A stretch of 64,000 nucleotides of DNA from JAVBPR01 sp031549485 (GCA_031549485.1 JAVBPR010000004.1:7124-71123), one strand, 5' to 3'; shown: positions 43,701-52,710, counted from the stretch's first letter. Made by a program: numbers and translations. The notes: generated by a model not told the origin, from the sequence alone.

Positions 43701-46700
43701 TCCGTCTACTTCATACACATATGACAGCCGCTACGGATACCCGACATATGTAATGCAGGAGCATTCGGGAACAGTAGAACAATATACGTATACGCAGCTT
43801 TCGCAGGATGGCAAAACCTCTGCATCCAAAACTGAGTATGAACATAAACTTCTGTCAAACGGAAACGCATACGCGCCGTATGATATGCTGCGCGGCAACG
43901 AAAGTTATGCGTTTTCTGATAAAGGGCAGTTACTTTCAAAGACAGAAAATATCTATGTCGATTACGGCTCAAAACAAAATATTTACCATGACGGAGAGCT
44001 TTTTGAAGCCCCGATTATAGACTATTACACAGCTTTTACAACCGCTTATGAATATTATCAAAACGGAATGCTTAAAAAGCAGGACGCGGGCGCGGGCGAT
44101 TCCGACATCTATACCTACGATGATATAGGGCGAATACTTTCGGTAAACAGCGGAGGAAATACCACAAGTTACACATATAACGCCGGCGGGCGCATCACAT
44201 CAGTTACCGCGCCGGACGGTGCCGAGACAGCTATAGAATATGATTATGTAAATAATGCACAGGTTATAACGGCGCCGGAAGGGGCGTCAGGTACCCGCGC
44301 CAAAGTGAAATATGAATTTAACAGTTTCGGAGAGGTCGTCACCGAAACAGATATTACCGATCCCGGAAGCCCGGTTATCCTTGCAACCAACGAGTACGAC
44401 AATATAGGCAGAAAGGTGAAAGAGTATAATAACCAGACCGAAAATTCGGGCGGCTATATCGCCTATACTTATGACGAACAAGGCCGCCGGCTGACTAAAA
44501 AAATTCACAGCAAAAACGGCACAATGATATATAATGAGGGAACAGGCTATAGTTCCGACAGCTCCGGCAGCATGTATGCAACCTATGTTTATTCGGGAAA
44601 CAGCGGACAGCCGAACCTCGCAAATGTAGAACATTACGACAGGTTCGGGCGCATATATTATCATAATAACGGTCGGGCGGGATATAACATCGTCACCGAT
44701 AAATGGGGCAATATCACCGCCGGATACGGCAGTTTTATCGAATATGATAATATTTATGAAGAGGAGTCAAGCGAGTATACCTATTCCGACTCGGGATATA
44801 CAGGCGATAAATCATATTACGACTCGCGCGGGAATATGGTCTGCAACATCAAAAACGGCGTCAAGACCATATATGAATACGACCATAAAAACCGCCTAAT
44901 AAAAGAGGAAATCCCGGCAACAGGTATCTTTAAAACGAACGCCTATGACTCCAAAGGCAACCTGACCGAGCAAAATGCAAACGGCACGGTGACAAGATAT
45001 ACATATGACAGCTGCGGCAGAGCGCTTTCGGTTATAACCGATGCAACAGGCACGCCGTATTACACCCAGTATGCTTACGACAAGCTCGGCAATGTTATAA
45101 AGTGTTATACAGGCCAGGCGGGCCTGCTCACCCTCGAGGAAGACGGCAGCGTCAGCGCCGGCACTCCCGATGTGGTTTTAAGTTATACTTACGACCGCGC
45201 GGGCCGGCTTTTGTCCGAGACCGACGGGATGGGCGCAGTAGAAAGCTATGTCTACGACAAAAACGGCTTTATGCTACAGAAGACAAAGAAATCCGGGATA
45301 AAAGAAATTTACACATACACCCCAATGGGGCAAATGTTGACCTATAGTGTATGTGCCACGGGAAGCCAGTATGTCAACAAAATCGAAAGCTATACATATT
45401 ATCAAAACGGTCTTCTTCGCAGCACGACGCAAAACGGCGGTCCGTACCCGCGAGAGTATATGTATGCATATAACGCAGACGGCAGCATAGCGCAGGAGAT
45501 AGAGCCGCTTGCGGATTATTGCCAAGGAGCGGCAAAGAAAACCTACGGCTACGATAATCTCGGGCAGGTCACGCGGATTGATATGGGAATACTGGATCCG
45601 TTATCACAAAATTATGAAACCCGCTACTCGGTGGGCTATGCATATTCAGGAAATAATCTTAAAGCGGTTTATGATTATGTGCAAAATATAACCCAGCCGG
45701 TAAGGACATATACCTACGACAGCAGCGACCGCCTTTTAAAAGACGGCAGCATAAAGTATGAGTATAACGGAAACGGGCAGATAACAGCGGAAAAAGACAC
45801 TCTTCAAAATAAGACCTTGGCGACATATCAGTATAATGACAAAGGCCAGCTGCAAAGCAAAACAAACAGCTTTGGCACGGTCACGGTAAACGAAAGCTAT
45901 ACTTACGACGGGCAGGGACGCCTTCTTACGGCGGGGAGCGAAAGCTATACCTATGACCGGCGTGGGAACAGGCTTAGCAAGGCGAAAAACGGAGTCACCA
46001 CAAGTTATGCCTACGATAAAGGAAACAAACTTCTGACCGAAACAACAGGTGGAAGCGTAACGAGCTATGGCTATGACGGAGACGGGAATAACATAACGGT
46101 CACCGGCGGGATAACGCGAAGGTATAACGCGAAGAATCAGATGGTATATGAAAAAGCGCCGGGCTACAAAAACGGCTGGGCGGAATATGGGTATCACCCG
46201 AGCGGCTTAAGGGCGACCAAATTCGAGGGCGAGATGGTTGACGTAGTGCCGTGGAATGATATAATTAATTATTATATCTGGGCTGGTGATAAGCTGATAA
46301 GCGAGACTGACGGAGTTCAGGAAAGATGCCTTGAAAAGCCGTTGTTGCCGGGAGGGCAAAGATGCCCGAACCCATACGAATATACATATTTAACAGAAAA
46401 CACAAACTACATCTATGGTAATGGGCTGGTGTCCCAGTATAAGCTCGGTTATGAACTGTGGTGGGGCGAAGTCCGCAGCAACGATATGATGAGCTATCAT
46501 ATAGACTACATGCTGCTTGTGGGAAAAACGACCGAGAAAAAGCTGAATGTAACAACAAACGCCATGGGCGATGTCTCGATGCTGACCGAGGCATATTCAT
46601 ACGCGACCAAGGCGCTTGATTACAGCGCATTTGGGGATAGCGTAACCGTCACCGGAACAACCGGAACAGGCGGGGCGAATATATCGACGCCGTTTGGATA

Positions 46701-47247
46701 TAGGGGAGAGTACAAGGATTCCGAGACGGGAAATATTTATCTTAGGGCGCGGTATTACAGCCCAGGGCTTGGGCGATTTACAACATCCGATCCCGCTAAA
46801 GCCGACGGCTATAACTGGTATAGCTACTGCGGTGGAGATCCGGTGAATAAGATTGATCCGAGCGGCAGAGAGGCAATAACTGTTACAGCAGGATTAGGAG
46901 CCGCGGCTATTGCAGCAGCAAAAGCAGCTGGAATTGTTATATCAGTTGCAACAATTATTGCTGGAGTAGAAGAGTTAGTCAAATATATAGAAGAAAACAA
47001 GCCGATATTTTATGCAGTTAATGGACATTCCTTTAGTAAAATGAAACAAATATCGCCACTTAATGCTTTAATAAGAGTTTTTAGAGGTCAAAATGTGTAT
47101 ACTCCAGGAAGAATTGTAGCGAAATCGTTAGCGGCTGTAGCTAGTTTTGGTAAAAGCCCTGTTCACGATAGTCTAAATTATAATTCACATTATCACTTGC
47201 ACGGCCGTCGAAATGGTGCACACATCTTTTATGGAATTGTTAAGTAG
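40759..47247 (+). CDS. Full-length RHS/YD-repeat polymorphic toxin
   Basis: A 2162-residue secreted protein. It has the same signal peptide as the mini-RHS genes, then a very acidic Asp/Glu/Ser linker (about 30-120) and a helical Glu/Ala region (about 120-380). An RHS-type entry domain follows (GLDLDLSLRYDSNRAAF) with a CPVCHSS pair. About 1,300 residues of YD repeats (YTYDDIGRI, YEYDHKNRLIKEE, YGYDGDGNNITV) form the expected beta cocoon. The core FGYRGEYKDSETGN...GRFTTSDPAKADGYNWYSYC precedes a 125-residue tip (about 2038-2162). The tip has a hydrophobic helix (AAGIVISVATIIAGVEEL) and a basic end with NSHYHLHGRRNGAHIFYG. Tip activity is unassigned; the HxH pattern could be nuclease-like. Confidence 0.9.
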   Translation: MKRLTAIILLFAMVITFSPMQALAEEGGIGGAVAAGEPLDTTENGGSAEDEKSPPDDNSDESGSGDDEKLDSDDETGVGDDNKTEGDSEEINPEDDAETPEDDEDAEKDQNKIEKGKWPFPAETEEGIKILTPEEAEAIEENEPAEIPELPNLAEEEYAALLESERLAQEEIAAGLPGETDAFLYKERVGKAVTEYNAGVGFVVIGDFELDTKTSLKPISPIYPGKEKEIKTTISDDEFLTLLNLSDKQGKELSAGERSLIRKVFDMPDVFTGEEISVQTAVNEAVDLSARGFSDAEIATSVKNGTADDKIAAFDENAELEAEETADADLAELRETLENSGATEAEIEETLELAEAAAAATGTSVGSLGYAGAAGVSSYVGAPVSGYSGTSEFIDTFDGKLVITLPTAHLPGTAGLDLDLSLRYDSNRAAFYGQTGKITCKDHQDKVATASLSYKATTQNYNGRIIDKMFYPHQDNLRFSKEFKAEAENFDIIPYVSGLGTNTITAYDYYTIYSSQVCPVCHSSLTGVNNALPISEFDKAMSAGTGWFFNFTYVARSPLGGIKTLYLADGRRFELAEDTSGNIYFKDYLLDDVKISYGQFVQFSNQIGYLVSYVDGKKEFLTPDGNIRKIIDRFDNTISFDYVNINNNPGIKITDSCGREINIYNETTANGIDIKVALPDNGMLTYSLTKRTDLEIPAYTYIEQVAGSDIESYIEYASYGYPSQKGEYILSSFTDAAGVVMNFEYDIKDSKFNINGKRDGLSSDFALNKYAALKKITFASGFTSEYRYGTRTVDYLTPGTMQRFQVVERKNIENGIAKERYQYGYGNDNYNMTYRHYPDMSENSDCIRKNLFYEATYAEISNGLFMREFDLYGSAKTEVATGKKTSYIINPQGFITDFKVEANNKLSETGSFTYPRISNVMLPLPLTKTSEIYDSNGQYAHGGAYERNEYTFTGQISRHWAMGAPAPQYDEDGNLLSMPQLPSTSYTYDSRYGYPTYVMQEHSGTVEQYTYTQLSQDGKTSASKTEYEHKLLSNGNAYAPYDMLRGNESYAFSDKGQLLSKTENIYVDYGSKQNIYHDGELFEAPIIDYYTAFTTAYEYYQNGMLKKQDAGAGDSDIYTYDDIGRILSVNSGGNTTSYTYNAGGRITSVTAPDGAETAIEYDYVNNAQVITAPEGASGTRAKVKYEFNSFGEVVTETDITDPGSPVILATNEYDNIGRKVKEYNNQTENSGGYIAYTYDEQGRRLTKKIHSKNGTMIYNEGTGYSSDSSGSMYATYVYSGNSGQPNLANVEHYDRFGRIYYHNNGRAGYNIVTDKWGNITAGYGSFIEYDNIYEEESSEYTYSDSGYTGDKSYYDSRGNMVCNIKNGVKTIYEYDHKNRLIKEEIPATGIFKTNAYDSKGNLTEQNANGTVTRYTYDSCGRALSVITDATGTPYYTQYAYDKLGNVIKCYTGQAGLLTLEEDGSVSAGTPDVVLSYTYDRAGRLLSETDGMGAVESYVYDKNGFMLQKTKKSGIKEIYTYTPMGQMLTYSVCATGSQYVNKIESYTYYQNGLLRSTTQNGGPYPREYMYAYNADGSIAQEIEPLADYCQGAAKKTYGYDNLGQVTRIDMGILDPLSQNYETRYSVGYAYSGNNLKAVYDYVQNITQPVRTYTYDSSDRLLKDGSIKYEYNGNGQITAEKDTLQNKTLATYQYNDKGQLQSKTNSFGTVTVNESYTYDGQGRLLTAGSESYTYDRRGNRLSKAKNGVTTSYAYDKGNKLLTETTGGSVTSYGYDGDGNNITVTGGITRRYNAKNQMVYEKAPGYKNGWAEYGYHPSGLRATKFEGEMVDVVPWNDIINYYIWAGDKLISETDGVQERCLEKPLLPGGQRCPNPYEYTYLTENTNYIYGNGLVSQYKLGYELWWGEVRSNDMMSYHIDYMLLVGKTTEKKLNVTTNAMGDVSMLTEAYSYATKALDYSAFGDSVTVTGTTGTGGANISTPFGYRGEYKDSETGNIYLRARYYSPGLGRFTTSDPAKADGYNWYSYCGGDPVNKIDPSGREAITVTAGLGAAAIAAAKAAGIVISVATIIAGVEELVKYIEENKPIFYAVNGHSFSKMKQISPLNALIRVFRGQNVYTPGRIVAKSLAAVASFGKSPVHDSLNYNSHYHLHGRRNGAHIFYGIVK

Positions 47248-47269
47248 TGAAATGTTGAGGTGATGATTT

Positions 47270-47734
47270 TTGAAATATTTTACAAAACAATGGTATAAGA
47301 ATTGTCAAAAAGGAACCGGAATTCATTTTGGCAAGAATAAAAGAGCATTAGAAGAATTAGAAAATCAGAATCAAAAAGCAATAAATGATTATTGTAAATA
47401 TTATAAAGAAATTGAGCCGTATCTACCCGACTGTATAAATTCAATATTTAAGGACAATAAAATGCACGATTGCAAGATAGTCAATAGCGGTTTTGTTGGC
47501 AAAGATTTTTTTATGGAAATTGATTCGAGAAATAGTTGTTGTTCATTAAAGAGGCTGACTTTTGTCAATGCTGAAATTTTGACAAGAGATTTTGATTTTA
47601 GCGATGCATGTTGGCTCTATGATGAAATACTTCTTAGAAAAAACAAATACGAAATACAGATGCTTTTTTGGTCAAAAAGACATGAATTAGGGGAAGTGGA
47701 AATTGTTTTTGAAAGTATTATCGCGAAGCAGTGA
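47270..47734 (+). CDS. DUF4085-like immunity candidate for the full-length RHS tip
   Basis: A 154-residue soluble protein without a membrane segment, unlike the other immunity candidates. The start MKYFTKQWYKNCQK, the internal HDCKI motif and the C-terminal LLRKNKYEIQMLFW resemble DUF4085-type proteins found next to secreted toxins in Firmicutes. It begins with TTG at 47270, with GAGGTGAT 6 bases upstream and 22 bases after the toxin stop. A cytosolic immunity protein would fit a tip with an intracellular target such as RNA or DNA. Confidence 0.6.
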   Translation: MKYFTKQWYKNCQKGTGIHFGKNKRALEELENQNQKAINDYCKYYKEIEPYLPDCINSIFKDNKMHDCKIVNSGFVGKDFFMEIDSRNSCCSLKRLTFVNAEILTRDFDFSDACWLYDEILLRKNKYEIQMLFWSKRHELGEVEIVFESIIAKQ

Positions 47735-47972
47735 GATGAAGGAAGACGATGGGACGGTTTGAAGTGGACCTAAAAAAGTTTACAGAAAGACAAGGGGACG
47801 GTTCTGTTGTCTTATGAAATTACCTCGATAATCAGAGAAAAAAGGGCGAGGACAAGCCCCCACCCATTTACCAAAGTTGGCTTCCGCCGATGGCGAAAGC
47901 GCTAAGTTACATAATCATGCTCCTATCACCGATTTTCTCTGCGGAGAAAACCTGCGCCGCTTTGCGTCGCGC

Positions 47973-48030
47973 GGCTCTCGCGGGCGGAACCACCGGTTCC
48001 CCCACGTGCCCCCTCCCTGTCTCCGACGGG
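47973..48030. repeat. Dispersed GC-rich repeat, copy B
   Basis: Matches 22783-22838 from GGCTCTCGCGGGCGGAAC through the GTGCCCC block, same orientation. Both copies are intergenic. Confidence 0.7.
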
Positions 48031-48090
48031 TTTGGAGCGATATATCGCGTCAAATTCCCGGGCGGCGCACGCTCCCGCACATTAATAATA

Positions 48091-48124
48091 ACAAAGAGGA
48101 CGGCAAATTGCCGTCCTCTTTTTA
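48091..48124. terminator. Terminator between RHS locus and SLH protein gene
   Basis: An AAAGAGGACGGC / GCCGTCCTCTTT stem, with T5 on + and an A-rich run on the other side. Confidence 0.8.
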
Positions 48125-48156
48125 GAAGATTCCCAGGGAGGAGTAGTTCCGGGGAA

Positions 48157-51100
48157 TTATTTTAAGTAAGCTGCCATGATTGCGCCGAAAGCCCAGTGGT
48201 CGCTTGGAAGATCGTCGAAAACAGGGGAAGCCGACGCTGCTTTGATGCCGATAATTCTATTGATTACCGTTACGAATTCGGCGCGAGTCATCTGGGCGTC
48301 GGGCATGAAAGTGTGGTCGGGATAACCGCCGACGTAGCCGAGTTTTGCAAATTCGGCTACATATTTTTCCGCCCAGTGTCCGCTCATATCGCCGAAATCG
48401 CTTGTTTCGTCTTTAATGTCAAGCCCCAGAATGAGAGACATGGTTTTCACGAATTCCGCTCTTGTCAGTCCTCTTTCACCGCCGAATGTACCGTCCGGGA
48501 AACCGCCGATTATTCCCGCGCCGACAAACAAAGAAACCAAATCGCGGTGCGCGTCGTCGACATCCGGGAAAGATTTTGCAGTAGGTGATTTTTCGATATC
48601 GTAGAGCGCGGCAAGGCTTTCGATCATCTCGTATCTTGTTATTGCAATATCCGGCTCGAAAAGATTTGTGGAATGAGCTTTAATATACTGCGCCGTGCTT
48701 GCGTTTTCTTTTTCGGTGATTTTCGGTGCGCGGACGGTATAGGTGTATGTCACGACATCACTCGGCGTACCTGCGAAAACAACAATCATTTTTATTGTGG
48801 TGTTTTCGGTGATTTCAATAGGCTCGCCTGTATAAAGGGTGCTGTTTGTCGTCGGCATCGAACCGTCGGTCGTGTAGTATATTTTGCCGGCATAATATCC
48901 GCTTGAAAGGGTAATCTGGCTGCCGCTTAACACTTCGCCCGACGAGGTGCTCGCCGCCGGAGGGGTGACCGGTATCTTTCCGCCGCCACTTTCGGTTCGA
49001 GGAAATTCGACCGTTACTACTCCGCTGTTCATAGCGTTTATTGCTGTGCCCTCATCCACTGTAAAGAAGTTCGCGCCTACACCGGTAAGGGTATAGTTAT
49101 CGGTAGGAGTTAGGGTGATTGTCGCCGTGTAAATCGTATAGAACGAAAATGTCACCGGGTTATCGCTCCATGTGACCGTTCCGGTGTATTGCGGAGATGT
49201 GACAGCCGTAACCGGTATCGCACCGCGCGCGGGAGGGGTTACGCCGGGTATTGCGGCCAAATTTATGGCGGCTTTATTAACCGTAATTGCCACCGTGCTT
49301 GTGGTAGGTGTAATGGCCTCGTAGTTTGCGGCGATGTCAGCGCTCGGGGTGAATGTTACCGAATATCCGCTGTTTGTAACGGTCGGAATAGTTGTGCCGG
49401 TTGTCCATGCAAATGTGCCGTACTCGGTAGAACCTCCGGTCAGCGCGGAAGTCGAAAGCGCCGCTTCGTAAGTAATTGCCGTTGACGTCGGCCAGTTGAT
49501 GGTCGGAGCGGCGGCCCTGTTAACCGTAATTGCCACAGTGCTTGTAGTTGTCGTGATTGTATCATAGTTTGCAATAGTGGCGGCACTCGGAGTAAATGTT
49601 ACCGAATATCCGCTGTTTGTAACGGTCGGAATAGTTGTGCCGGTTGTCCATGCAAACGAGCCGTACTCGGTAGAGCCTCCGGTCAGCGCGGAAGTCGAAA
49701 GCGCCGCGCCGTAAGTTATCGCCGTCGAAGTCGGCCAGTTGATGGTCGGAGCGGCGGCTCTGTTAACCGTAATTGCAACAGTGCTTGTGGTGGTTGTAAT
49801 TGTATTATAGTTTGCAATAGTGCTGGCGCTCGGAGTAAATGTTACCGAATATCCGCTGTTTGAAACGGTGGGAATAGTTGCGCCTGTCGTCCATGCAAAT
49901 GTGCCGTATGAGGTAGAACCGCCGGATAGTGTCGATGTTGAAAGCGCCGCGCCGTAAGTTATCGCCGTCGAAGTCGGCCAGTTGATGGTCGGAGCGGCGG
50001 CTCTGTTAACCGTAATTGCCACAGTGCTTGTAGTTGTCGTAATTGTATTATAGTTTGCGATAGTGCTGGCACTCGGAGTAAATGTTACCGAATATCCGCT
50101 GTTTGTGACGGTGGGAATAGTTGCGCCGGTTGTCCAGGCAAATGTGCCAAATCCGGTAGAACCGCCGGATAGTGTTGATGTTGAAAGCGCTGCGCCGTAA
50201 GTTATCGCCGTCGAAGTCGGCCAGTTGATGGTCGGTGCGGCAGCCTTTGCAACATTCACCGTGATATTGCCTGTTGCGGCAGTATAGTCTCCGCTTGGAT
50301 CGGTATATGTTGCTGCGAAGGATTGGTTGTCGCCCGCACTAAGCGAAGTTGCGGGAGAATTCCAAGTGTAGCCTGCCGGCAGAGAAACATCTGCAAGAGT
50401 AAGGGTAGGGGTATAGGTTGCGCTTCGCGCTGCGGGAGAGCCGAAAGAGCCGGTGCCTTTTGTAAAGGAATAGTTTAAGGCGCTGCTGGTAGATCCGTTA
50501 TATACCGAAGTATTGCCGCTGTATTCCACCGTCAAACTATATGTATCGGTTGCTCCCGAGGCGGAAAAAGATGTGCTTGCCGTGGGGAGAGTAACGGTGG
50601 CTATCGTATCAGTTCCTTTTTTAAAGGTAAGCGTGCCGGTTGCGTCGGCGGGCAAACTGCCTGCTGTCAAGGTAACGCTTCCCGGTCTTGTTTGTCCGCC
50701 GGCGGGATTTGCAGAAAGGGTTACCGATGTGGAAAGCTTATTTACAGTGACTGTAGCGGCGTTGCTTGTGGTGTTTCCGTCGGCGCTTTGGACAACGCAG
50801 GTATAGCTTCCCGAGTCACCGGCAACGGCGGACGAAACTGAATAGGTAGCGCTTGTTGCGCCCGATATATCGGTGCCGCCTTTTTTCCATTGATACCCGC
50901 TTATTGCCTCGCTTCCGGCGGTCGCCGTAACCGAAAGGGAAAAGGACGCCTTAGCGTTAACGGTCGTGCCTTGAGGCTGTGCGGTAATGGTCGGAGGGGT
51001 AGGCAGCACATGCAGGGGATAACCGCGGTTTACGCCCGCTGTGATTTTCCATGGGCGATCGCCTGCGACACGGCCGCCGGTTAAGGCGGTCAAAAGCTCG

Positions 51101-52626
51101 GCGGATAAGCCGTCGCCTTGCTGAGTTCCGCTTTGGTTTTTAAAAACTGCTCCGTCAAGATAAAAACAATTTTCAACGGTACTACCGGCGTTGATGCTAC
51201 TGACGATTGGTCCTACAAAAATACTCCCGGATACTGCCCCGGTTGTATATGAATTCTTAATTGTTCCTGATACATGAAAAGAACCGACGAGTCCGCCGGA
51301 ATAGGTAGCGGTGGTAATTGCAGGATTCGTGACATTAATTCTGCTATAGCAATTTTGCACGGTACTCTCATGAATTATTCCTGCAATTGCGCCCGCCGCC
51401 CTTGCATCGGTAACATCAATTACACCGCCGACAATGCCGACATTTTTTATAACTGATGACTCAATGCGGCCAATTAAACCTACTTTCGAATGGGTGGGAG
51501 TCGAAAAGATATTCATGTTTTTAATGAGAAATCCTTTGCCGTCAAAATTACCTTTAAAGAAGTCCGAAGTATTTAGATGTAATCCAATTGGCACCCATTC
51601 CTTTCCGGCAAGGTCGATATCGTTTGCAAGAATAATGGTGTTCCCGGAAAATTTATTGACGCCGTCGTTGCACTGCGCCGCAATCCACGCAAGCTGTTGC
51701 GGCGTGGTGATGGTGTAAACATTATTAACCGGGGTGACTGCGGTTACGTCGGTTGACCAAAGGGGCATCGGGATAGGTGTATGAAAGGGATAACCGCCAT
51801 TTACGCCTGCTGAAATATTCCAAGAGCAGTCGCCTGTTGTAATCCCGGCTGTCAAAGCTGTTAAAAGCGCGGCGGAAGTGCCATCACCTTGCTGAGTTCC
51901 GTCATGTTTTTTAACAACGCCGCCGTCAATATAAAAACAATTTTCAACGGTACTACCGGTTTGATTATATAATATGCGTCCTGTCAAGTCTGCTGAAACG
52001 CTTCCGGTGGCATATAAGTTTTTAAGGGATGAGTCTAAAAGTGTAGAGACGAGACCTCCTGCCCTAGTCATTGGTGAGGCGACACTATCATTAGTAACAT
52101 TTATTCTGCTATAACAATTTTGAATTGTTGAATAGACAGCGTTTCCGCAAATTGCACCCGCAGTATATGCATCGTCAATATCAATTTCGCCACTGACAAT
52201 GCCGACATTTTTTATAACTGCATTATATGCTGTGCCGATTAGCCCTACACCGTAGGCATCAAAAAAAGTGGAATAAATTTTCATGTTTTTGACTACATAG
52301 CCTTTGCCGTCAAAAGTGCCTCGAAAAAATTTCCCGCCAACAGCCGTGTCAAGACCCATGGGTACCCACTCTTTGCCGTCAAGGTCAATATCATGTGCAA
52401 GTACAATGGTTTTCCCTAAAAAATTTGCACCGCCGTTGCACTGCGCCGCAATCCACGCAAGCTGTTGCGGCGTGGTGATGGTGTAAACATTATCAACCGG
52501 AGTGACAGCGGTAGTGTCGGTTGACCAAAGGGGCATCGGAGCCGCAGATGCCGGGGGCGACATTGCGGGAAGCATCCCCGCCATCATAGCAAAAGATAAG
52601 AGAATCGCAAAAATTCGCTTTTTCAT
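48157..52626 (-). CDS. Large SLH-anchored surface protein with GLUG and Ig-like repeats
   Basis: A 1489-residue secreted protein. Signal peptide at 1-29. Two duplicated GLUG-type blocks (about 33-285 and 290-545) each start with VYTITTPQQLAWIAAQC. An Ig-like domain (about 555-640) and a bacterial Ig domain (about 645-735) follow. Four near-identical 81-residue units (about 795-1118) begin AAAPTINWPTSTAITY. A chitobiase/hexosaminidase C-terminal-type domain (about 1225-1305, GKIYYTTDGSMPTTNSTLYTG) precedes three SLH modules (about 1310-1489, FPDVDDAH, ITRYEMIES, MTRAEFVTVINRI) that bind cell-wall polymer. Probably an adhesin or S-layer-associated protein. It has a MerR-type promoter and a good RBS (AGGAG). 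Confidence 0.9.
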   Translation of the reverse strand: MKKRIFAILLSFAMMAGMLPAMSPPASAAPMPLWSTDTTAVTPVDNVYTITTPQQLAWIAAQCNGGANFLGKTIVLAHDIDLDGKEWVPMGLDTAVGGKFFRGTFDGKGYVVKNMKIYSTFFDAYGVGLIGTAYNAVIKNVGIVSGEIDIDDAYTAGAICGNAVYSTIQNCYSRINVTNDSVASPMTRAGGLVSTLLDSSLKNLYATGSVSADLTGRILYNQTGSTVENCFYIDGGVVKKHDGTQQGDGTSAALLTALTAGITTGDCSWNISAGVNGGYPFHTPIPMPLWSTDVTAVTPVNNVYTITTPQQLAWIAAQCNDGVNKFSGNTIILANDIDLAGKEWVPIGLHLNTSDFFKGNFDGKGFLIKNMNIFSTPTHSKVGLIGRIESSVIKNVGIVGGVIDVTDARAAGAIAGIIHESTVQNCYSRINVTNPAITTATYSGGLVGSFHVSGTIKNSYTTGAVSGSIFVGPIVSSINAGSTVENCFYLDGAVFKNQSGTQQGDGLSAELLTALTGGRVAGDRPWKITAGVNRGYPLHVLPTPPTITAQPQGTTVNAKASFSLSVTATAGSEAISGYQWKKGGTDISGATSATYSVSSAVAGDSGSYTCVVQSADGNTTSNAATVTVNKLSTSVTLSANPAGGQTRPGSVTLTAGSLPADATGTLTFKKGTDTIATVTLPTASTSFSASGATDTYSLTVEYSGNTSVYNGSTSSALNYSFTKGTGSFGSPAARSATYTPTLTLADVSLPAGYTWNSPATSLSAGDNQSFAATYTDPSGDYTAATGNITVNVAKAAAPTINWPTSTAITYGAALSTSTLSGGSTGFGTFAWTTGATIPTVTNSGYSVTFTPSASTIANYNTITTTTSTVAITVNRAAAPTINWPTSTAITYGAALSTSTLSGGSTSYGTFAWTTGATIPTVSNSGYSVTFTPSASTIANYNTITTTTSTVAITVNRAAAPTINWPTSTAITYGAALSTSALTGGSTEYGSFAWTTGTTIPTVTNSGYSVTFTPSAATIANYDTITTTTSTVAITVNRAAAPTINWPTSTAITYEAALSTSALTGGSTEYGTFAWTTGTTIPTVTNSGYSVTFTPSADIAANYEAITPTTSTVAITVNKAAINLAAIPGVTPPARGAIPVTAVTSPQYTGTVTWSDNPVTFSFYTIYTATITLTPTDNYTLTGVGANFFTVDEGTAINAMNSGVVTVEFPRTESGGGKIPVTPPAASTSSGEVLSGSQITLSSGYYAGKIYYTTDGSMPTTNSTLYTGEPIEITENTTIKMIVVFAGTPSDVVTYTYTVRAPKITEKENASTAQYIKAHSTNLFEPDIAITRYEMIESLAALYDIEKSPTAKSFPDVDDAHRDLVSLFVGAGIIGGFPDGTFGGERGLTRAEFVKTMSLILGLDIKDETSDFGDMSGHWAEKYVAEFAKLGYVGGYPDHTFMPDAQMTRAEFVTVINRIIGIKAASASPVFDDLPSDHWAFGAIMAAYLK
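49273..50244 (-). repeat. Four tandem 243-bp repeats in the SLH protein gene
   Basis: GTTGATGGTCGG-type unit boundaries recur at 49495, 49738, 49981 and 50224, exactly 243 bp apart. Units are nearly identical at the DNA level, indicating recent expansion. Confidence 0.95.
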
Positions 52627-52679
52627 ATTATTACTCCTAAAAATTTAACTTGACATAAAATAGGTATTATATTACCCTT

Positions 52680-52710
52680 AGTATCACATTAACGTGCACG
52701 TTAAAGTCAA
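52680..52710 (-). promoter_or_regulatory. MerR-type promoter/operator driving the SLH protein gene
   Basis: On the minus strand, -35 TTGACT (52705-52710) and -10 GATACT (52680-52685) are 19 bp apart, the overlong spacer typical of MerR activation. The spacer contains the perfect 16-bp palindrome TTAACGTGCACGTTAA (52689-52704). The SLH gene ATG lies about 55 bases downstream. Confidence 0.75.

Larger units (their letters stand above)
47735..48156. other. Intergenic repeat-containing spacer after the RHS locus
   Basis: No gene is supported. It contains two GGGACGGTT blocks (47752 and 47797), the second GGGGACGGTTCTGTTGTCT, reminiscent of flanks of REP-associated Y1 transposases. It also has the GC-rich dispersed repeat copy B and the SLH-gene terminator. 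Short open frames in 47877-48165 follow repeat composition and lack RBSs. Confidence 0.6.

Noticed and set aside
47752..47812. GGGACGGTT blocks resembling REP-associated transposase flanks
   Set aside because: No transposase gene or complete hairpin end nearby; too little to call a mobile element.
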